Shown here one piece after another: positions 1 to 8,311 of a stretch of DNA of 64,000 nt; the first letter of the stretch is position 1; each line of letters begins with the position of its first letter. Where the stretch lies: assembly GCF_003640665.1 (NCBI RefSeq), contig NZ_QQXL01000005.1, positions 124,001 through 188,000 of the forward strand. Reading direction: 5' to 3'. Made by a program: the position numbers and the translations under genes. Under the pieces are notes generated by a model. The model was given only the letters and a program-made list of their open reading frames with translations, made no database searches and had not been told where the DNA came from. This DNA comes from Galactobacter caseinivorans (lineage in GTDB: Bacteria > Actinomycetota > Actinomycetes > Actinomycetales > Micrococcaceae).

Positions 1-318
1 ATCCCCGAGGGCGAGGCCGTGGTGGTCCCCGGCGAGGACAACGAAACGGGCAAGGACATTGCCGTTTTCCACGCGGAGGATGGCGAATTTTATGCGTTGG
101 ATGACAATTGCACGCATGAAACGGCGTCGCTCGCGGACGGGTGGATCGAGGGCGACCGGGTGGAATGCCCGCTGCATGCCACGGAGTTCTGCCTGCGCAC
201 GGGCAAGGTGATGTCGCTCCCGGCCACGGAGTCCACGTTCACGCACAAGGTGGAGGTCGTGGACGGCCGTGTGCTGCTGCACCCGGGCGAGGCCGTGTCT
301 GACGCGGTGCGCAAGTGA
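1..318 (+). CDS. Rieske [2Fe-2S] ferredoxin, 5' end missing
   Basis: Small electron carrier of the kind that serves ring-hydroxylating or other Rieske oxygenases. The reading frame is open from base 1 (I-P-E-G-E-A-V), so the true start lies upstream of the window; 105 residues are present. The Rieske cluster ligands are visible as C-T-H, sixteen residues, then C-P-L-H. The stop overlaps the GTG of the reductase gene by the GTGA arrangement, so the two are translationally coupled. The pair looks like the ferredoxin and ferredoxin reductase of a multicomponent oxygenase; the oxygenase itself would be upstream and cannot be seen. Confidence 0.9.
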   Translation: MPEGEAVVVPGEDNETGKDIAVFHAEDGEFYALDDNCTHETASLADGWIEGDRVECPLHATEFCLRTGKVMSLPATESTFTHKVEVVDGRVLLHPGEAVSDAVRK

Positions 319-1754
319 GCTCCGGCGAACCCACTCAGGCCGGGGCAGGGCGCCCGACGCCGCCGGAGTCGGTTCTGGTGATTGGCGGCGGTCCCGCGGG
401 ATACACCTTCGTGGACCAGCTGCGCCTGCGCGGCTACCGCGGCGAGCTGACGCTCGTGGATCCGGACGGCCTGCCGATGGACAGGCCGCCGCTGTCCAAG
501 GAGTTTTTGCGCGGGGCCATGAGCCGCGAGGAGCTGCAGTTCCGCGATCAGGCCTGGTACGACGAGCGCCAGATCACCGTGATTTCAGGACGCGTCGTGG
601 AGATCAGCGGAGTGCGCCGCGGCGACGACGTAGCCGTGTGGGAGGTGGAGCTGCAGGGTGAGGTGGGTGCCGATGGCCGTGAGCAGTGGGGGCCCATGCA
701 CCGTGCCGAGGTGGTGGTGCTGGCCACCGGCACCGGGCCGGTGGCCGCCGTCAGCGAAGGCGCGCTCCTGGAGCGGGTCATCCACCAGTTCTACTCGGTG
801 CACGAGGCCCATCTGCTCCGCAAGCTCATGGTCCCCGGGGCGCGCTTGACCGTCGTGGGCGGCGGGCTGGTGGGCGCAGAGGTGGCCTCGGTGGCGCTGG
901 AGCGCGGCGTTGTTGTGACGCTGGTAAATAGCTCTGGCCCCGCGGCGCACCGCTCCTTTGGGAAGGTGGCCGCGGCGCAGTTGGAGGATGCGCACCGCGA
1001 GCGTGGGGTGGACGTGGTCCAGGGGCAGGTGCTGCGACTCACGCAGCTTGAAGGGCAGCCGGGTGCCGGTGGCGTTGACGAGGTGACTGGCGTTGACGGG
1101 GTGACTGGCGCGGGTGGCACACCTGGCGCGGGCGGCAGGGCCGTGCTCGTGGAGCTCGCCGACGGGCGCTCCTGGGAGGCGGACCTGGTGCTGCAGGCCA
1201 CCGGTGCTGCCCCGCAGGACGAACTGGCGCTGAACGTGGGCGCTGAGGTGGCGCCGCGCTTCAACGTGAGCGGAGGCAACGAGGCGCGTGGTGGCGGAGG
1301 CGTGCTGGTGGACTCCACCGGCCGCACCTCGGTCCCCAACCTCTGGGCCATTGGCGACGTGGCGCGGCGCAGCGACGAGAAGGGTGCACCGCTGACCTGG
1401 AGCGGCCACTGGGAGGCGGCCATGCACTCCGCCGAGGACGCCGCGGCCGCACTCCTGGGCCAGTCCCCGGAGGAGCGCGGCGCCAAGTGGTTCTGGTCCG
1501 ACAGGCACGGGCAGCACATCGAGGTGGTCGGCGACCCCACGGCGGGCCGCGTGATCACGCGCGAGGATGAGCGCGGAGTGCGCGGCGTCTTCTCTCTGGG
1601 CGAGGCCGGCGAGCTGCTGGGTGCCGTCACGTTCGACGACGCTCGGCTGGCCCGGGCGGCACGCAGGCTGATCGACCGCGGGCGCGAGGTGGACGCCGCC
1701 GCACTCGCCGATCCGGAGGTCTCGGCTCGCGACCTGGTGCGCCCGGCCCGCTGA
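315..1754 (+). CDS. FAD-dependent ferredoxin reductase
   Basis: Predicted NAD(P)H:ferredoxin reductase of the pyridine-nucleotide-disulfide oxidoreductase superfamily (BphA4/ThcD type), passing electrons to the Rieske protein encoded just upstream. The FAD-binding GGGPAGY lies near residue 24, the ATGTGP motif follows, a second Rossmann motif GGGLVGAE (NAD(P)) lies near residue 182, and the VPNLWAIGDVA motif marks the second FAD contact. The start is a GTG overlapping the upstream stop. Near residues 247-275 there is a Gly/Val/Asp/Thr-rich insert made of imperfect short repeats (VTGVDGVTGAGG), probably a surface loop. The N-terminal tail (residues 10-17) contains the dispersed DNA word GCCCGACGCCG found elsewhere in the window. 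Confidence 0.88.
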   Translation: MSSGEPTQAGAGRPTPPESVLVIGGGPAGYTFVDQLRLRGYRGELTLVDPDGLPMDRPPLSKEFLRGAMSREELQFRDQAWYDERQITVISGRVVEISGVRRGDDVAVWEVELQGEVGADGREQWGPMHRAEVVVLATGTGPVAAVSEGALLERVIHQFYSVHEAHLLRKLMVPGARLTVVGGGLVGAEVASVALERGVVVTLVNSSGPAAHRSFGKVAAAQLEDAHRERGVDVVQGQVLRLTQLEGQPGAGGVDEVTGVDGVTGAGGTPGAGGRAVLVELADGRSWEADLVLQATGAAPQDELALNVGAEVAPRFNVSGGNEARGGGGVLVDSTGRTSVPNLWAIGDVARRSDEKGAPLTWSGHWEAAMHSAEDAAAALLGQSPEERGAKWFWSDRHGQHIEVVGDPTAGRVITREDERGVRGVFSLGEAGELLGAVTFDDARLARAARRLIDRGREVDAAALADPEVSARDLVRPAR

Positions 1755-1882
1755 TCCCCTGGGTTGGTGAGGATCCCCCGGCGTCCGCGGTCCGGTTTTC
1801 CACCGCCTTTTCGCCCCAGGACCGAGCATTGTTCGGGTGTGGGCCCAAAACCCGGTGGAGAATCGCCCGCCCCATCTTAGTT

Positions 1883-1904
1883 CACCAAGTTATATAACCT
1901 GGTG
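1883..1904. promoter_or_regulatory. Palindromic operator, probable MarR site
   Basis: A 22-bp inverted repeat reading CACCAAGTTAT then ATAACCTGGTG; only one base pair breaks the symmetry. It ends one base before the -10 hexamer of the MarR gene, so a bound repressor would block RNA polymerase. Size, position and symmetry fit a MarR-family autorepression site controlling the MarR-MFS operon. Confidence 0.8.
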
Positions 1905-1905
1905 A

Positions 1906-1911
1906 TACGAT
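1906..1911 (+). promoter_or_regulatory. -10 hexamer of leaderless MarR-MFS operon promoter
   Basis: TACGAT followed by seven bases and the GTG start at 1919, so transcription would begin at or within a base or two of the start codon. No ribosome-binding site is present. Confidence 0.65.
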
Positions 1912-1918
1912 TGCCCAC

Positions 1919-2377
1919 GTGACTGAGACAGTTCCCCCCGCAGGCGAGGTGATCGCCGCACTCCTGGGCCGCATGTACGTGCTGAACCGCATCGCGTCCT
2001 CGCGCACGCCCGGCGGCCACTCGCCGTCCTTCTACCGAACCCTGGGGCTCCTAGCGGATCGCGGAGGGCGCCGCATTGGCGACCTGGCCGTCGCCGTCCA
2101 CGTGAGCCAGCCCGGCATGACCAAGATTGTCCGCGCCCTCGAGGCAGACTCCCTGGTCAGCCGCGCCCCGGATCCGGCGGATTCGCGGGCCACGCTCGTC
2201 TCCCTCACCGACCTGGGCCGCGCGGAAATTTCCCGCCGCGGACGGGAAGTGGCAGAGCACCTTCTGCCGGACTTCGCCCCGCTGACAGAGGGCGAACGCC
2301 GCACACTTCAGGACGCCGTCGACATCCTGACACGTCACATGCCTGGGGAATCGACGGTCCCCGTGGAGGAGCAGTAA
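1919..2377 (+). CDS. MarR family transcriptional regulator
   Basis: 152-residue winged-helix regulator of the MarR family, likely a repressor released by a small ligand. The winged-helix core runs from about residue 40 to 110 (LADRGGRRIGDLAVAVHVSQ, then a recognition helix PGMTKIVRALEADSLV and the wing DPADSRATLVSLT). The GTG start is chosen because it sits seven bases after a good -10 hexamer and just after a near-perfect palindrome. The stop codon directly abuts the ATG of the MFS transporter gene, so the two form an operon and the transporter is the likely regulatory target. Confidence 0.88.
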   Translation: MTETVPPAGEVIAALLGRMYVLNRIASSRTPGGHSPSFYRTLGLLADRGGRRIGDLAVAVHVSQPGMTKIVRALEADSLVSRAPDPADSRATLVSLTDLGRAEISRRGREVAEHLLPDFAPLTEGERRTLQDAVDILTRHMPGESTVPVEEQ

Positions 2378-3646
2378 ATGAGCGTCGAAACTGGCGAAGA
2401 ACTCGCCAAGTTCAACGAAAGCAAGAAGCACGGCGGGGACGGCTGGTGGAAGCAGCCCAAGACCGTATGGGCCGTGGCGTTTGCCGCGATGGTCTCCTTC
2501 ATGGGCATTGGCCTGGTGGACCCGATCCTGCCGGCCATCACCGAGCAGCTCAACGCCACCCCCTCTGAGGCCTCGCTGCTCTTCACCTCATACCTCTTTG
2601 TGACCGCGATCGCGATGTTCTTCACGAGCTGGGTCTCCGCCCGCCTTGGCACCCGCAACACGCTGCTGCTTGGCCTTGGCCTGGTGATCGTGTTTGCGTT
2701 GGCCTCCGGCCTGGCGCCCTCGGTGCCGTGGATCATCGGCTTCCGCGCCGCGTGGGGGTTGGGCAACGCGCTCTTCCTCTCCACCGCGCTGGCCACGATC
2801 ATCGGCGAGGCGCGCACGGTGGACGGCGCCATCATCTTGTACGAGGCCGCGCTGGGTGTTGGCATGGCCGTGGGACCCCTGGTGGGCGGCGCCCTTGGCA
2901 GCATCTCCTGGCGTGCGCCGTTCATCGGCACGGCCGTGCTCATGGCCGTGGCGTTCACGACCATCGCCGTGCTGCTGCGCTCCACCCAGACGCTGAAGGG
3001 CAACATGCCGTTCTTCGCGGGCTTCGCGGCGCTGCGCAAGGCACCGCTGCTCTCCTTTGGCCTGATCGCGTTCTTCTACAACATGGCGTTCTTCGTGATC
3101 CTGGCGTGGACCCCGTTCCCGCTCGGTTTCAAGGCCATGGGCATTGGCCTGGTGTTCTTTGGTTGGGGCGCGGCGCTCGCGATCACCTCCGTGTTTGGCG
3201 CCCCGGCGCTGACGGCGCGCATGAAGCGCACCACCGTGATCGGTTGGGGCCTTGGCGCCCTGCTGATCTGCCTGGTGCTCAGCGCCCTGCTGGTGCACTC
3301 CACGGTGGGGCTGATCATCATGATGATCGTCTCCGGCCTGGTGCTCGGCATCATGAACACGGTCCTGACCGAGTCCTCCATGGAGTCAACGGACCTGCCC
3401 CGCCCCGTGGCCTCCTCCGCGTACTCCGGCATCCGCTTCCTTGGCGGCGCGATTGCCCCGCCGCTGGCCTCCACGATCGCCGCCTCCACCGGGCAGGCGG
3501 GCTCGCCGTACCTGTTTGGCGCGCTGGCCGTGGTGGTGGCGCTGGTGCTGTTCTTCTGCCTGCGCGGCCCGCTCTCCGCCGCCAACCACGCCCCGGCGGA
3601 GGACGAGCTTGAGCAGGCCGAGGCCCTGATCGGCGACGCCAACTAG
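2378..3646 (+). CDS. MFS efflux transporter (DHA1-like)
   Basis: 422-residue major facilitator, twelve predicted membrane helices, with a cytoplasmic N-terminal tail of about 30 residues. The first helices read GIGLVDPILPAITEQL, typical of drug:H+ antiporters, and the loop after helix 2 has SARLGTR in the position of MFS motif A. The ATG follows the MarR stop codon without a gap. Because it is cotranscribed with a MarR regulator, export of a toxic compound that the regulator senses is the likely role; the substrate cannot be read from the sequence. A strong hairpin terminator follows at 3672. Confidence 0.85.
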   Translation: MSVETGEELAKFNESKKHGGDGWWKQPKTVWAVAFAAMVSFMGIGLVDPILPAITEQLNATPSEASLLFTSYLFVTAIAMFFTSWVSARLGTRNTLLLGLGLVIVFALASGLAPSVPWIIGFRAAWGLGNALFLSTALATIIGEARTVDGAIILYEAALGVGMAVGPLVGGALGSISWRAPFIGTAVLMAVAFTTIAVLLRSTQTLKGNMPFFAGFAALRKAPLLSFGLIAFFYNMAFFVILAWTPFPLGFKAMGIGLVFFGWGAALAITSVFGAPALTARMKRTTVIGWGLGALLICLVLSALLVHSTVGLIIMMIVSGLVLGIMNTVLTESSMESTDLPRPVASSAYSGIRFLGGAIAPPLASTIAASTGQAGSPYLFGALAVVVALVLFFCLRGPLSAANHAPAEDELEQAEALIGDAN

Positions 3647-3671
3647 CGCTGATTCCACACCCCCTGCCCGA

Positions 3672-3705
3672 CGGCGCCCCGGACCTTTCGCGGTCCGGGG
3701 CGCCG
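3672..3705 (+). terminator. Hairpin terminator of MarR-MFS operon
   Basis: Fourteen-base-pair stem starting CGGCGCCCCGGACC, loop TTTCGC, without a T-run. It is flanked by TGCCCGAC on the left and TCGGGGCA on the right, so the whole unit (3665-3717) is a member of the TGCCCGACG element family. Confidence 0.75.
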
Positions 3706-3757
3706 CTGCGTCGGGGCACCTTCTCAAACCCAGCGCAACGGTGACGCAACGTCGGCA

Positions 3758-3779
3758 CCCGGCCACGCGTCGTCGGGCA
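3758..3779 (-). repeat. Solo arm of TGCCCGACG element
   Basis: On the minus strand reads TGCCCGACGACG then CGTGGCCGGG, with no partner arm nearby. The same 22-base string, apart from its first base, recurs inside the histidine kinase gene at 54707-54728. Confidence 0.7.
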
Positions 3780-3821
3780 GGTGATACCCGGCCCCATGCC
3801 CGCGGTGACACGCCGAGTGGC

Positions 3822-3827
3822 TAAGAT
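3822..3827 (+). promoter_or_regulatory. -10 hexamer of leaderless MFS promoter
   Basis: TAAGAT, seven bases, then ATG at 3835. This arrangement decides the start codon of the next gene over an ATG 54 bases upstream. Confidence 0.6.
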
Positions 3828-3834
3828 TCCGCAC

Positions 3835-5130
3835 ATGAGTCAGCAGCCCGCCGAGGAATCCGTGCACCCGCCGAGCGCCGGGGTGTCCGCGGCCCTCGCG
3901 GAGCCGACGCAGAAGGTCAAGACCCGCTGGATCATGGGCGTGGCGCTGGTCAGCGTGGGCGTGAACACCGCCATCTTCGCCACCCTGAACCAGCTCATGC
4001 CGCTGCAGGCCGTGGCGATCGCGGGGGAGGGCGGCAAGGAGGGTGCGCTGTCCCTGGCCGGGACCATCGGCGTGCTGGTTGCGATGGTCGTGAACCCGCT
4101 GGTGGGTGCGCTCTCTGATCGCACCACCTCGCGCTGGGGGCGGCGCACGCCGTGGATCCTGGCCGGCGCCGTGCTGGCCACCGGATTCCTGCTGCTCACC
4201 GGAGGCGCCACCAACCTGGCCGTGCTGTGCCTGGCGTGGGCGGGCGCACAGGCGGGCCTGAACACCATCATGGCGGCCATCACCGCCACCGTGCCGGACC
4301 GCGCTCCTGTGCGCCAACGCGGGCTGGTGGGCGGCGTGGTGGCCACTGGCATCACCATGGGGATCCTGCTGGGCTCCGCCATCGGCATGCTGATCGGTGG
4401 TGTGGTGTGGGTGGGATACCTGCTCGCGATCGCCGCGCTGCTGGTCTTCCTGATTCCGTACCTGCTCCACCGCGACGACCCGGTGCTGCCCCGCTCCGAG
4501 GTGCCCCCGTTCCAGTGGGGAGAGTTCCTGGCCGGCTTCTGGGTGAGCCCGCGCAAACACCCGGATTTCGCCTGGGCGTGGGTGGGCCGGCTGCTCATGA
4601 TGACCGCCACGCAGCTGACCATCGTGTACCTGCTCTTCTACCTCTCCGACGTGCTGCACCACCCCCAGCCCGCCTCCGGCGTCTTCATGCTGACCGCCGT
4701 GTTCGCCTTCGGCACGCTGATCTGCGCTGGTGTGGCGGGCAAGCTCTCCGACCGCACCGGCCGGCGCCCACTCGTCGCCGCCTCCAGCGCGCTCATCGCC
4801 GTGGCCGCGATCCTCATGGCCTGCGCGCCCCTCTTTGGGTCCAGCAACTACCTGGTGGCGCTGATCGCCGCGGGCATCCTGGGCCTGGGCAACGGCGCCT
4901 ACCTTGGCGTGGACTTTGCCCTCCTGACCCAGGTGCTGCCCACCGCCAGCGCCAGATGCAAGGACATGGGCATCATCAACATCGCCGCCTCACTGCCGCA
5001 GATCTTTGCACTGGGGCTGGCCTGGGTGGCCGTCAGCTACCTGGGTGGGTACACGGTGCTCTTTGTGGGCGCTGGCGTGATTGGCCTGCTCGGCGCAGCC
5101 TCGGTGTACCGGATCAAGTCGGTCAGGTAA
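3835..5130 (+). CDS. MFS transporter (sugar/GPH-like group)
   Basis: 431-residue membrane protein with twelve predicted helices and a hydrophilic N-terminal tail (SQQPAEESVHPPS). The motif GALSDRTTSRWGRRTPWI after helix 2 is the expanded MFS motif A seen in glycoside-pentoside-hexuronide and SLC45-like carriers, and GKLSDRTGRRP is its counterpart in the second half. An upstream in-frame ATG exists, but the ATG at 3835 lies seven bases after a -10 hexamer and is preferred as a leaderless start. It stands alone between the MarR-MFS operon and the YeiH gene; no regulator or enzyme neighbour points to a substrate. Confidence 0.78.
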   Translation: MSQQPAEESVHPPSAGVSAALAEPTQKVKTRWIMGVALVSVGVNTAIFATLNQLMPLQAVAIAGEGGKEGALSLAGTIGVLVAMVVNPLVGALSDRTTSRWGRRTPWILAGAVLATGFLLLTGGATNLAVLCLAWAGAQAGLNTIMAAITATVPDRAPVRQRGLVGGVVATGITMGILLGSAIGMLIGGVVWVGYLLAIAALLVFLIPYLLHRDDPVLPRSEVPPFQWGEFLAGFWVSPRKHPDFAWAWVGRLLMMTATQLTIVYLLFYLSDVLHHPQPASGVFMLTAVFAFGTLICAGVAGKLSDRTGRRPLVAASSALIAVAAILMACAPLFGSSNYLVALIAAGILGLGNGAYLGVDFALLTQVLPTASARCKDMGIINIAASLPQIFALGLAWVAVSYLGGYTVLFVGAGVIGLLGAASVYRIKSVR

Positions 5131-5186
5131 TCCCGCCTCTGCGGCGCGGTTAACGCGTGCGGGCCACTTCGCGCCAAGATGGACCC

Positions 5187-6230
5187 ATGCCAAGCAGCGC
5201 TGATCACCCCACGCCGTCGACCCCCGTGACCGCGGCCAGGCCCGCCTCGTTCTGGCCGGGGCTGCTGGTCTGCGCGGTGATCGGCGCCGCGTGCATTGGC
5301 CTTGGCACCGTGATTCCGGGCCTGAGCGCCATGCTGGTGGCCGTGATCCTCGGTGCGCTCTGGCGCAACCTCATCCCCGTGCCGGCGGTATTGGAGCCTG
5401 GCATCGCCCTGGCCGCCAAGCGCGTGCTGCGCTGGGGCGTGGTGCTGCTTGGGCTGCAACTCTCCCTGCCCGCCATTCTTGCGCTTGGCCCGGGCGTGCT
5501 GCTGATCTGCATCGCCGCCGTGGCCCTGGCCTTCTTCGCGACGCTGATCCTGGGGCGCGTCTTGAAGGTGGATCCCGAGCTGACCCTGCTGATCGCCGCC
5601 GGCTTCTCCATTTGCGGTGCGGCGGCCGTGGCCGGCGTCCAGGGGGCCGTGCGCGCCTCGCAGGAAAAGGTGGCGGCAGCGGTGGCGTTGGTGGTGCTCT
5701 TTGGCACGCTGATGATCCCGATCATGCCCGTGCTCGTGGCGGCCCTGGGCCTGGGCGCGGGCGACGGCGGAACGCTCATCGGCGGCGCCACGCATGAGGT
5801 GGCGCAGGTGGTGGCCGCAGCCGGAATCGCCGGGGGCGGGGCGTTGCTGGCCGTGGCCGTTCCCGTGAAGCTGGCCCGAGTGGTGCTCATGGCCCCGGTG
5901 GTCCTTGGCGTCTCCCTGGCCCGGCGCCGCGGTGAGTCCGTGCCAGCGGGCGGCAAGCGTCCGCCGCTGGTTCCGCTCTTTGTGGTGGGCTTTGTACTCA
6001 TGGTGCTGGTGGCCACGACCGGGTGGGTGCCCGCGCCCGTGCTTGACGTGGCCAAGACCGCGCAGCAGTTCCTGCTGGCCACCGCCATGTTTGCACTGGG
6101 GCTCGGGGTGAACGTGAAGTCGCTCATCAAGCTGGGCGGGCGGCCCGTCCTCCTGGGGCTGTGCAGCACGCTGGTGATCGTTGCCGTGGTGCTGGTGGGC
6201 ATCGCCTGGGGAGGCGGGGCGCGGATCTGA
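5187..6230 (+). CDS. YeiH/UPF0324 family putative exporter
   Basis: 347-residue membrane protein of the YeiH (UPF0324, Cons_hypoth698) family, described as putative sulfate or sulfonate exporters. About ten hydrophobic segments are visible. The family motif SICGAAAVAGV lies in the middle, and GGATHEVAQVVAAAG is a second recognisable block. The ATG at 5187 is preceded by CAAGAT and six bases, a leaderless start; an in-frame GTG at 5157 would add ten unlikely residues. The gene is convergent with ald, and a 790-bp repeat region separates the two 3' ends. No LysR-type regulator, common beside yeiH in other bacteria, is adjacent. Confidence 0.85.
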   Translation: MPSSADHPTPSTPVTAARPASFWPGLLVCAVIGAACIGLGTVIPGLSAMLVAVILGALWRNLIPVPAVLEPGIALAAKRVLRWGVVLLGLQLSLPAILALGPGVLLICIAAVALAFFATLILGRVLKVDPELTLLIAAGFSICGAAAVAGVQGAVRASQEKVAAAVALVVLFGTLMIPIMPVLVAALGLGAGDGGTLIGGATHEVAQVVAAAGIAGGGALLAVAVPVKLARVVLMAPVVLGVSLARRRGESVPAGGKRPPLVPLFVVGFVLMVLVATTGWVPAPVLDVAKTAQQFLLATAMFALGLGVNVKSLIKLGGRPVLLGLCSTLVIVAVVLVGIAWGGGARI

Positions 6231-6261
6231 ACCGGGCGCCGTCGGGCAGGGGGGCGCGGGT

Positions 6262-6963
6262 CTGGACCGGGCGTCGTCGGGCAGGGGTGGTCCTGCGTGC
6301 CATCTCATGCGACACCTGCCACCTGAGACGACAAACGCCACCTCGCGTGGTCCCGCGTGCCATCTCATACGACAAATGACGTCGTGGAAGACGGCTTTTG
6401 TCGTATGAAGTGGCAGTCCGCGCTCGCGGTCTCGCCAAGCCCGCCCCCACCCGCCCGCAGACGCGCCGAGGCCCCTGGGGAGGCGGGGAGCGGGTCTGAG
6501 CCGGGCGCCGTCGGGCAGGGGTGGTCCTGCGTGCCATCTCATAAGACACCTGCCACTTGACACGACAAACGCCACCCCGGGTGGTCCCGCGTGCCATCTC
6601 ATACGACAAATGACGTCGTGGAAGACGGCTTTCGTCGTATGAAGTGGCAGCCCGCGCTCGCCGTCTCGCCAAGCCCGCCCACACCCGCCCGCAGACGCAC
6701 CGAGGCCCCTGGGGGGGCTGGGCGCGGGTCTGGACCGGGCGCCGTCGGGCAGGGGTGGTCCCGCGTGCCATCCCATACGACACCTGCCACCTGAGACGAC
6801 AATCGCCACCCCGCGTGGTCCCGCGTGCCATCTCATGCGACAAATGACGTCGTGGAAGACGGCTTTTGTCGTATGAAGTGGCAGTCCGCGCTCGCCGTCT
6901 CACCAAGCCCGCCCACACCCGCCCGCCCACGCCCGCCCACGCCCGCCCACACGCGCACAGAGG
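6262..6963. repeat. Three tandem 234-bp repeats
   Basis: Units begin at 6262, 6496 and 6730, are nearly identical, and fill most of the 790-bp gap between yeiH and ald; I see no gene in this gap. Each unit holds the CGNCGTCGGGCA word near its start, then a 17-base word TGCCAYCTSAKRCGACA three times in direct orientation and once inverted. The last direct and the inverted copy frame a 58-bp palindromic element (6358-6415 in unit 1) of plan 19-20-19. Each unit ends in GC-rich C(C/G)CGCCC runs, which in unit 3 expand into CCCGCCCACG repeats (about 6905-6950). Confidence 0.85.
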
Positions 6964-6990
6964 CCCCGATCCGCGGACGGATCGGGGCCT
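6961..6990 (-). terminator. Terminator of ald
   Basis: Perfect 13-bp stem AGGCCCCGATCCG with loop CGGA, 34 bases beyond the ald stop codon on the minus strand. No T-run. It could also stop transcription from yeiH. Confidence 0.75.
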
Positions 6991-7023
6991 CGGCGCATGC
7001 CGCCGCACGGGGCGGATGCGGGA

Positions 7024-8142
7024 CTAGTTGCTGGCCAGCACGTCGTCCGTGGAGAGGTACTCGTAGCCGTGCGCGTCCGCGACCGGCTTGTAGGTGACCT
7101 TGCCCTGGTACGTGTTCAGGCCCTCGGCGAAGCCGGCGTCGCTGCGCAGGCCGGCGGCCCACCCCAGGTTCGCGATCTTGAGCGCGTAGGGGAGGGTGGC
7201 GTTGGTCAGCGCGGCGGTGGAGGTCTGGGGGACCGCACCGGGCATGTTGGCCACGCAGTAGTAGACGGCGTCGTGGACCAGGAACGTGGGCTCGGCGTGC
7301 GTGGTGGGGCGGGAGCCCTCGAAGCAGCCGCCCTGGTCAATGGCGATGTCCACGAGCACGGAGCCCGGGCGCATCTTCTCCACCATGTCCAGCGTGACGA
7401 GCTTGGGGGCTGCGGCGCCCGGGATCAGCACGGAGCCGATCACGAGGTCCGCGTCCGCGACCAGCTCGGTGATGGCCAGCTTGGAGGAGGCCATGGTCTT
7501 GAGGCGGCCGTGGTGGATGGCGTCGATCTCCTTGAGACGGGCCAAGTTGATGTCCACGACGGTCACGTCCGCGCCTAGGCCGGCGGCGGCCACGGCGGCG
7601 TTCTCGCCGGCCACGCCTGCGCCGATCACCACAACGCGGGCCGGGCGGGTGCCGGGCACGCCGCCCATGAGCACGCCGGAGCCGCCGTTGGGCTGCTGCA
7701 GGGTGACGGCGCCGATCTGTGCGGACAGGCGGCCTGCCACCTCAGACATGGGGGCCAGCAGCGGCAGGGTGCGGCCGCGGGTCACCGTCTCGTAGGCGAT
7801 GGAGGTGGTGCCGGCCTTGATCAGCGCGTCCGTGCAGGGCTGCGAGGCGGCCAGGTGCAGGTACGTGAAGAGGACCTGGTCGCCGCGCAGGCGGTGGTAC
7901 TCCTCTGCGATGGGCTCCTTGACCTTGAGCAGCAGGTCGCCCTGCGCCCAGACCTCATCCGCGGTGTCCAAAATGGTGGCACCGGCGGTGATGTAGGCCT
8001 CGTCAGGGTTGCCGGAGCCAATGCCGGCGCCCTTCTGAACAAAGACATCGTGGCCGTGGTGGACCAGTTCGGAGACGCCGGCCGGGGTCGCGGCCACGCG
8101 GAACTCGTTGTTCTTGACCTCGGTTGGGACACCGATCTTCAT
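7024..8142 (-). CDS. ald: Alanine dehydrogenase
   Basis: NAD-dependent L-alanine dehydrogenase, converting alanine to pyruvate and ammonium. The 372 residues match the normal family length. The N-terminus MKIGVPTEVKNNEFRVAATP is the family signature, and the Rossmann motif VIGAGVAGENAAVAAAGLG with VVDIN carries the NAD site. The start is placed at the ATG complementary to 8140-8142, preceded by AAGGAG at good spacing; an upstream in-frame ATG would add 36 residues with no family counterpart. The Lrp-type gene is transcribed divergently from the 169-bp gap, the arrangement of aldR and ald in mycobacteria. Confidence 0.96.
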   Translation of the reverse strand: MKIGVPTEVKNNEFRVAATPAGVSELVHHGHDVFVQKGAGIGSGNPDEAYITAGATILDTADEVWAQGDLLLKVKEPIAEEYHRLRGDQVLFTYLHLAASQPCTDALIKAGTTSIAYETVTRGRTLPLLAPMSEVAGRLSAQIGAVTLQQPNGGSGVLMGGVPGTRPARVVVIGAGVAGENAAVAAAGLGADVTVVDINLARLKEIDAIHHGRLKTMASSKLAITELVADADLVIGSVLIPGAAAPKLVTLDMVEKMRPGSVLVDIAIDQGGCFEGSRPTTHAEPTFLVHDAVYYCVANMPGAVPQTSTAALTNATLPYALKIANLGWAAGLRSDAGFAEGLNTYQGKVTYKPVADAHGYEYLSTDDVLASN

Positions 8143-8203
8143 GGGAACTCCTTGACGTGCTGTGGTCCGACGCCGGTCCGACATCGTTGTTGGGCTTACC
8201 TCC

Positions 8204-8247
8204 AGAATAGAAACTCCTGCGGTTCGCGTGAACCGTTTCCGTAGAAT
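8204..8247. promoter_or_regulatory. Divergent ald/lrp promoters with palindrome
   Basis: For ald (minus strand) a TATTCT hexamer lies at 8204-8209; for the regulator (plus strand) TAGAAT lies at 8242-8247. Between them is the palindrome CGGTTC-GCGT-GAACCG (8220-8235). It sits in the upstream part of both promoters, so one bound Lrp dimer or octamer could act on both genes. Promoter calls are by eye. Confidence 0.5.
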
Positions 8248-8311
8248 CATCGGGGCTAGGCTGGAAAATGGAAGTTTATTGCGGCATCAACGTGTGTGAG
8301 GGTGGTCACAG

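Noticed and set aside
5037-6836. 599-codon open frame on the minus strand, with three similar segments
   Set aside because: It is antisense to yeiH and runs through the 234-bp repeats; its internal repeats come from the DNA repeats and its composition (Arg/Pro/Gly/His) is typical of GC-rich frame shadows.
6262-6963. 234-bp tandem repeats considered as an integron or plasmid-origin iteron array
   Set aside because: Units are far longer than iterons, and no replication or integrase gene is near.
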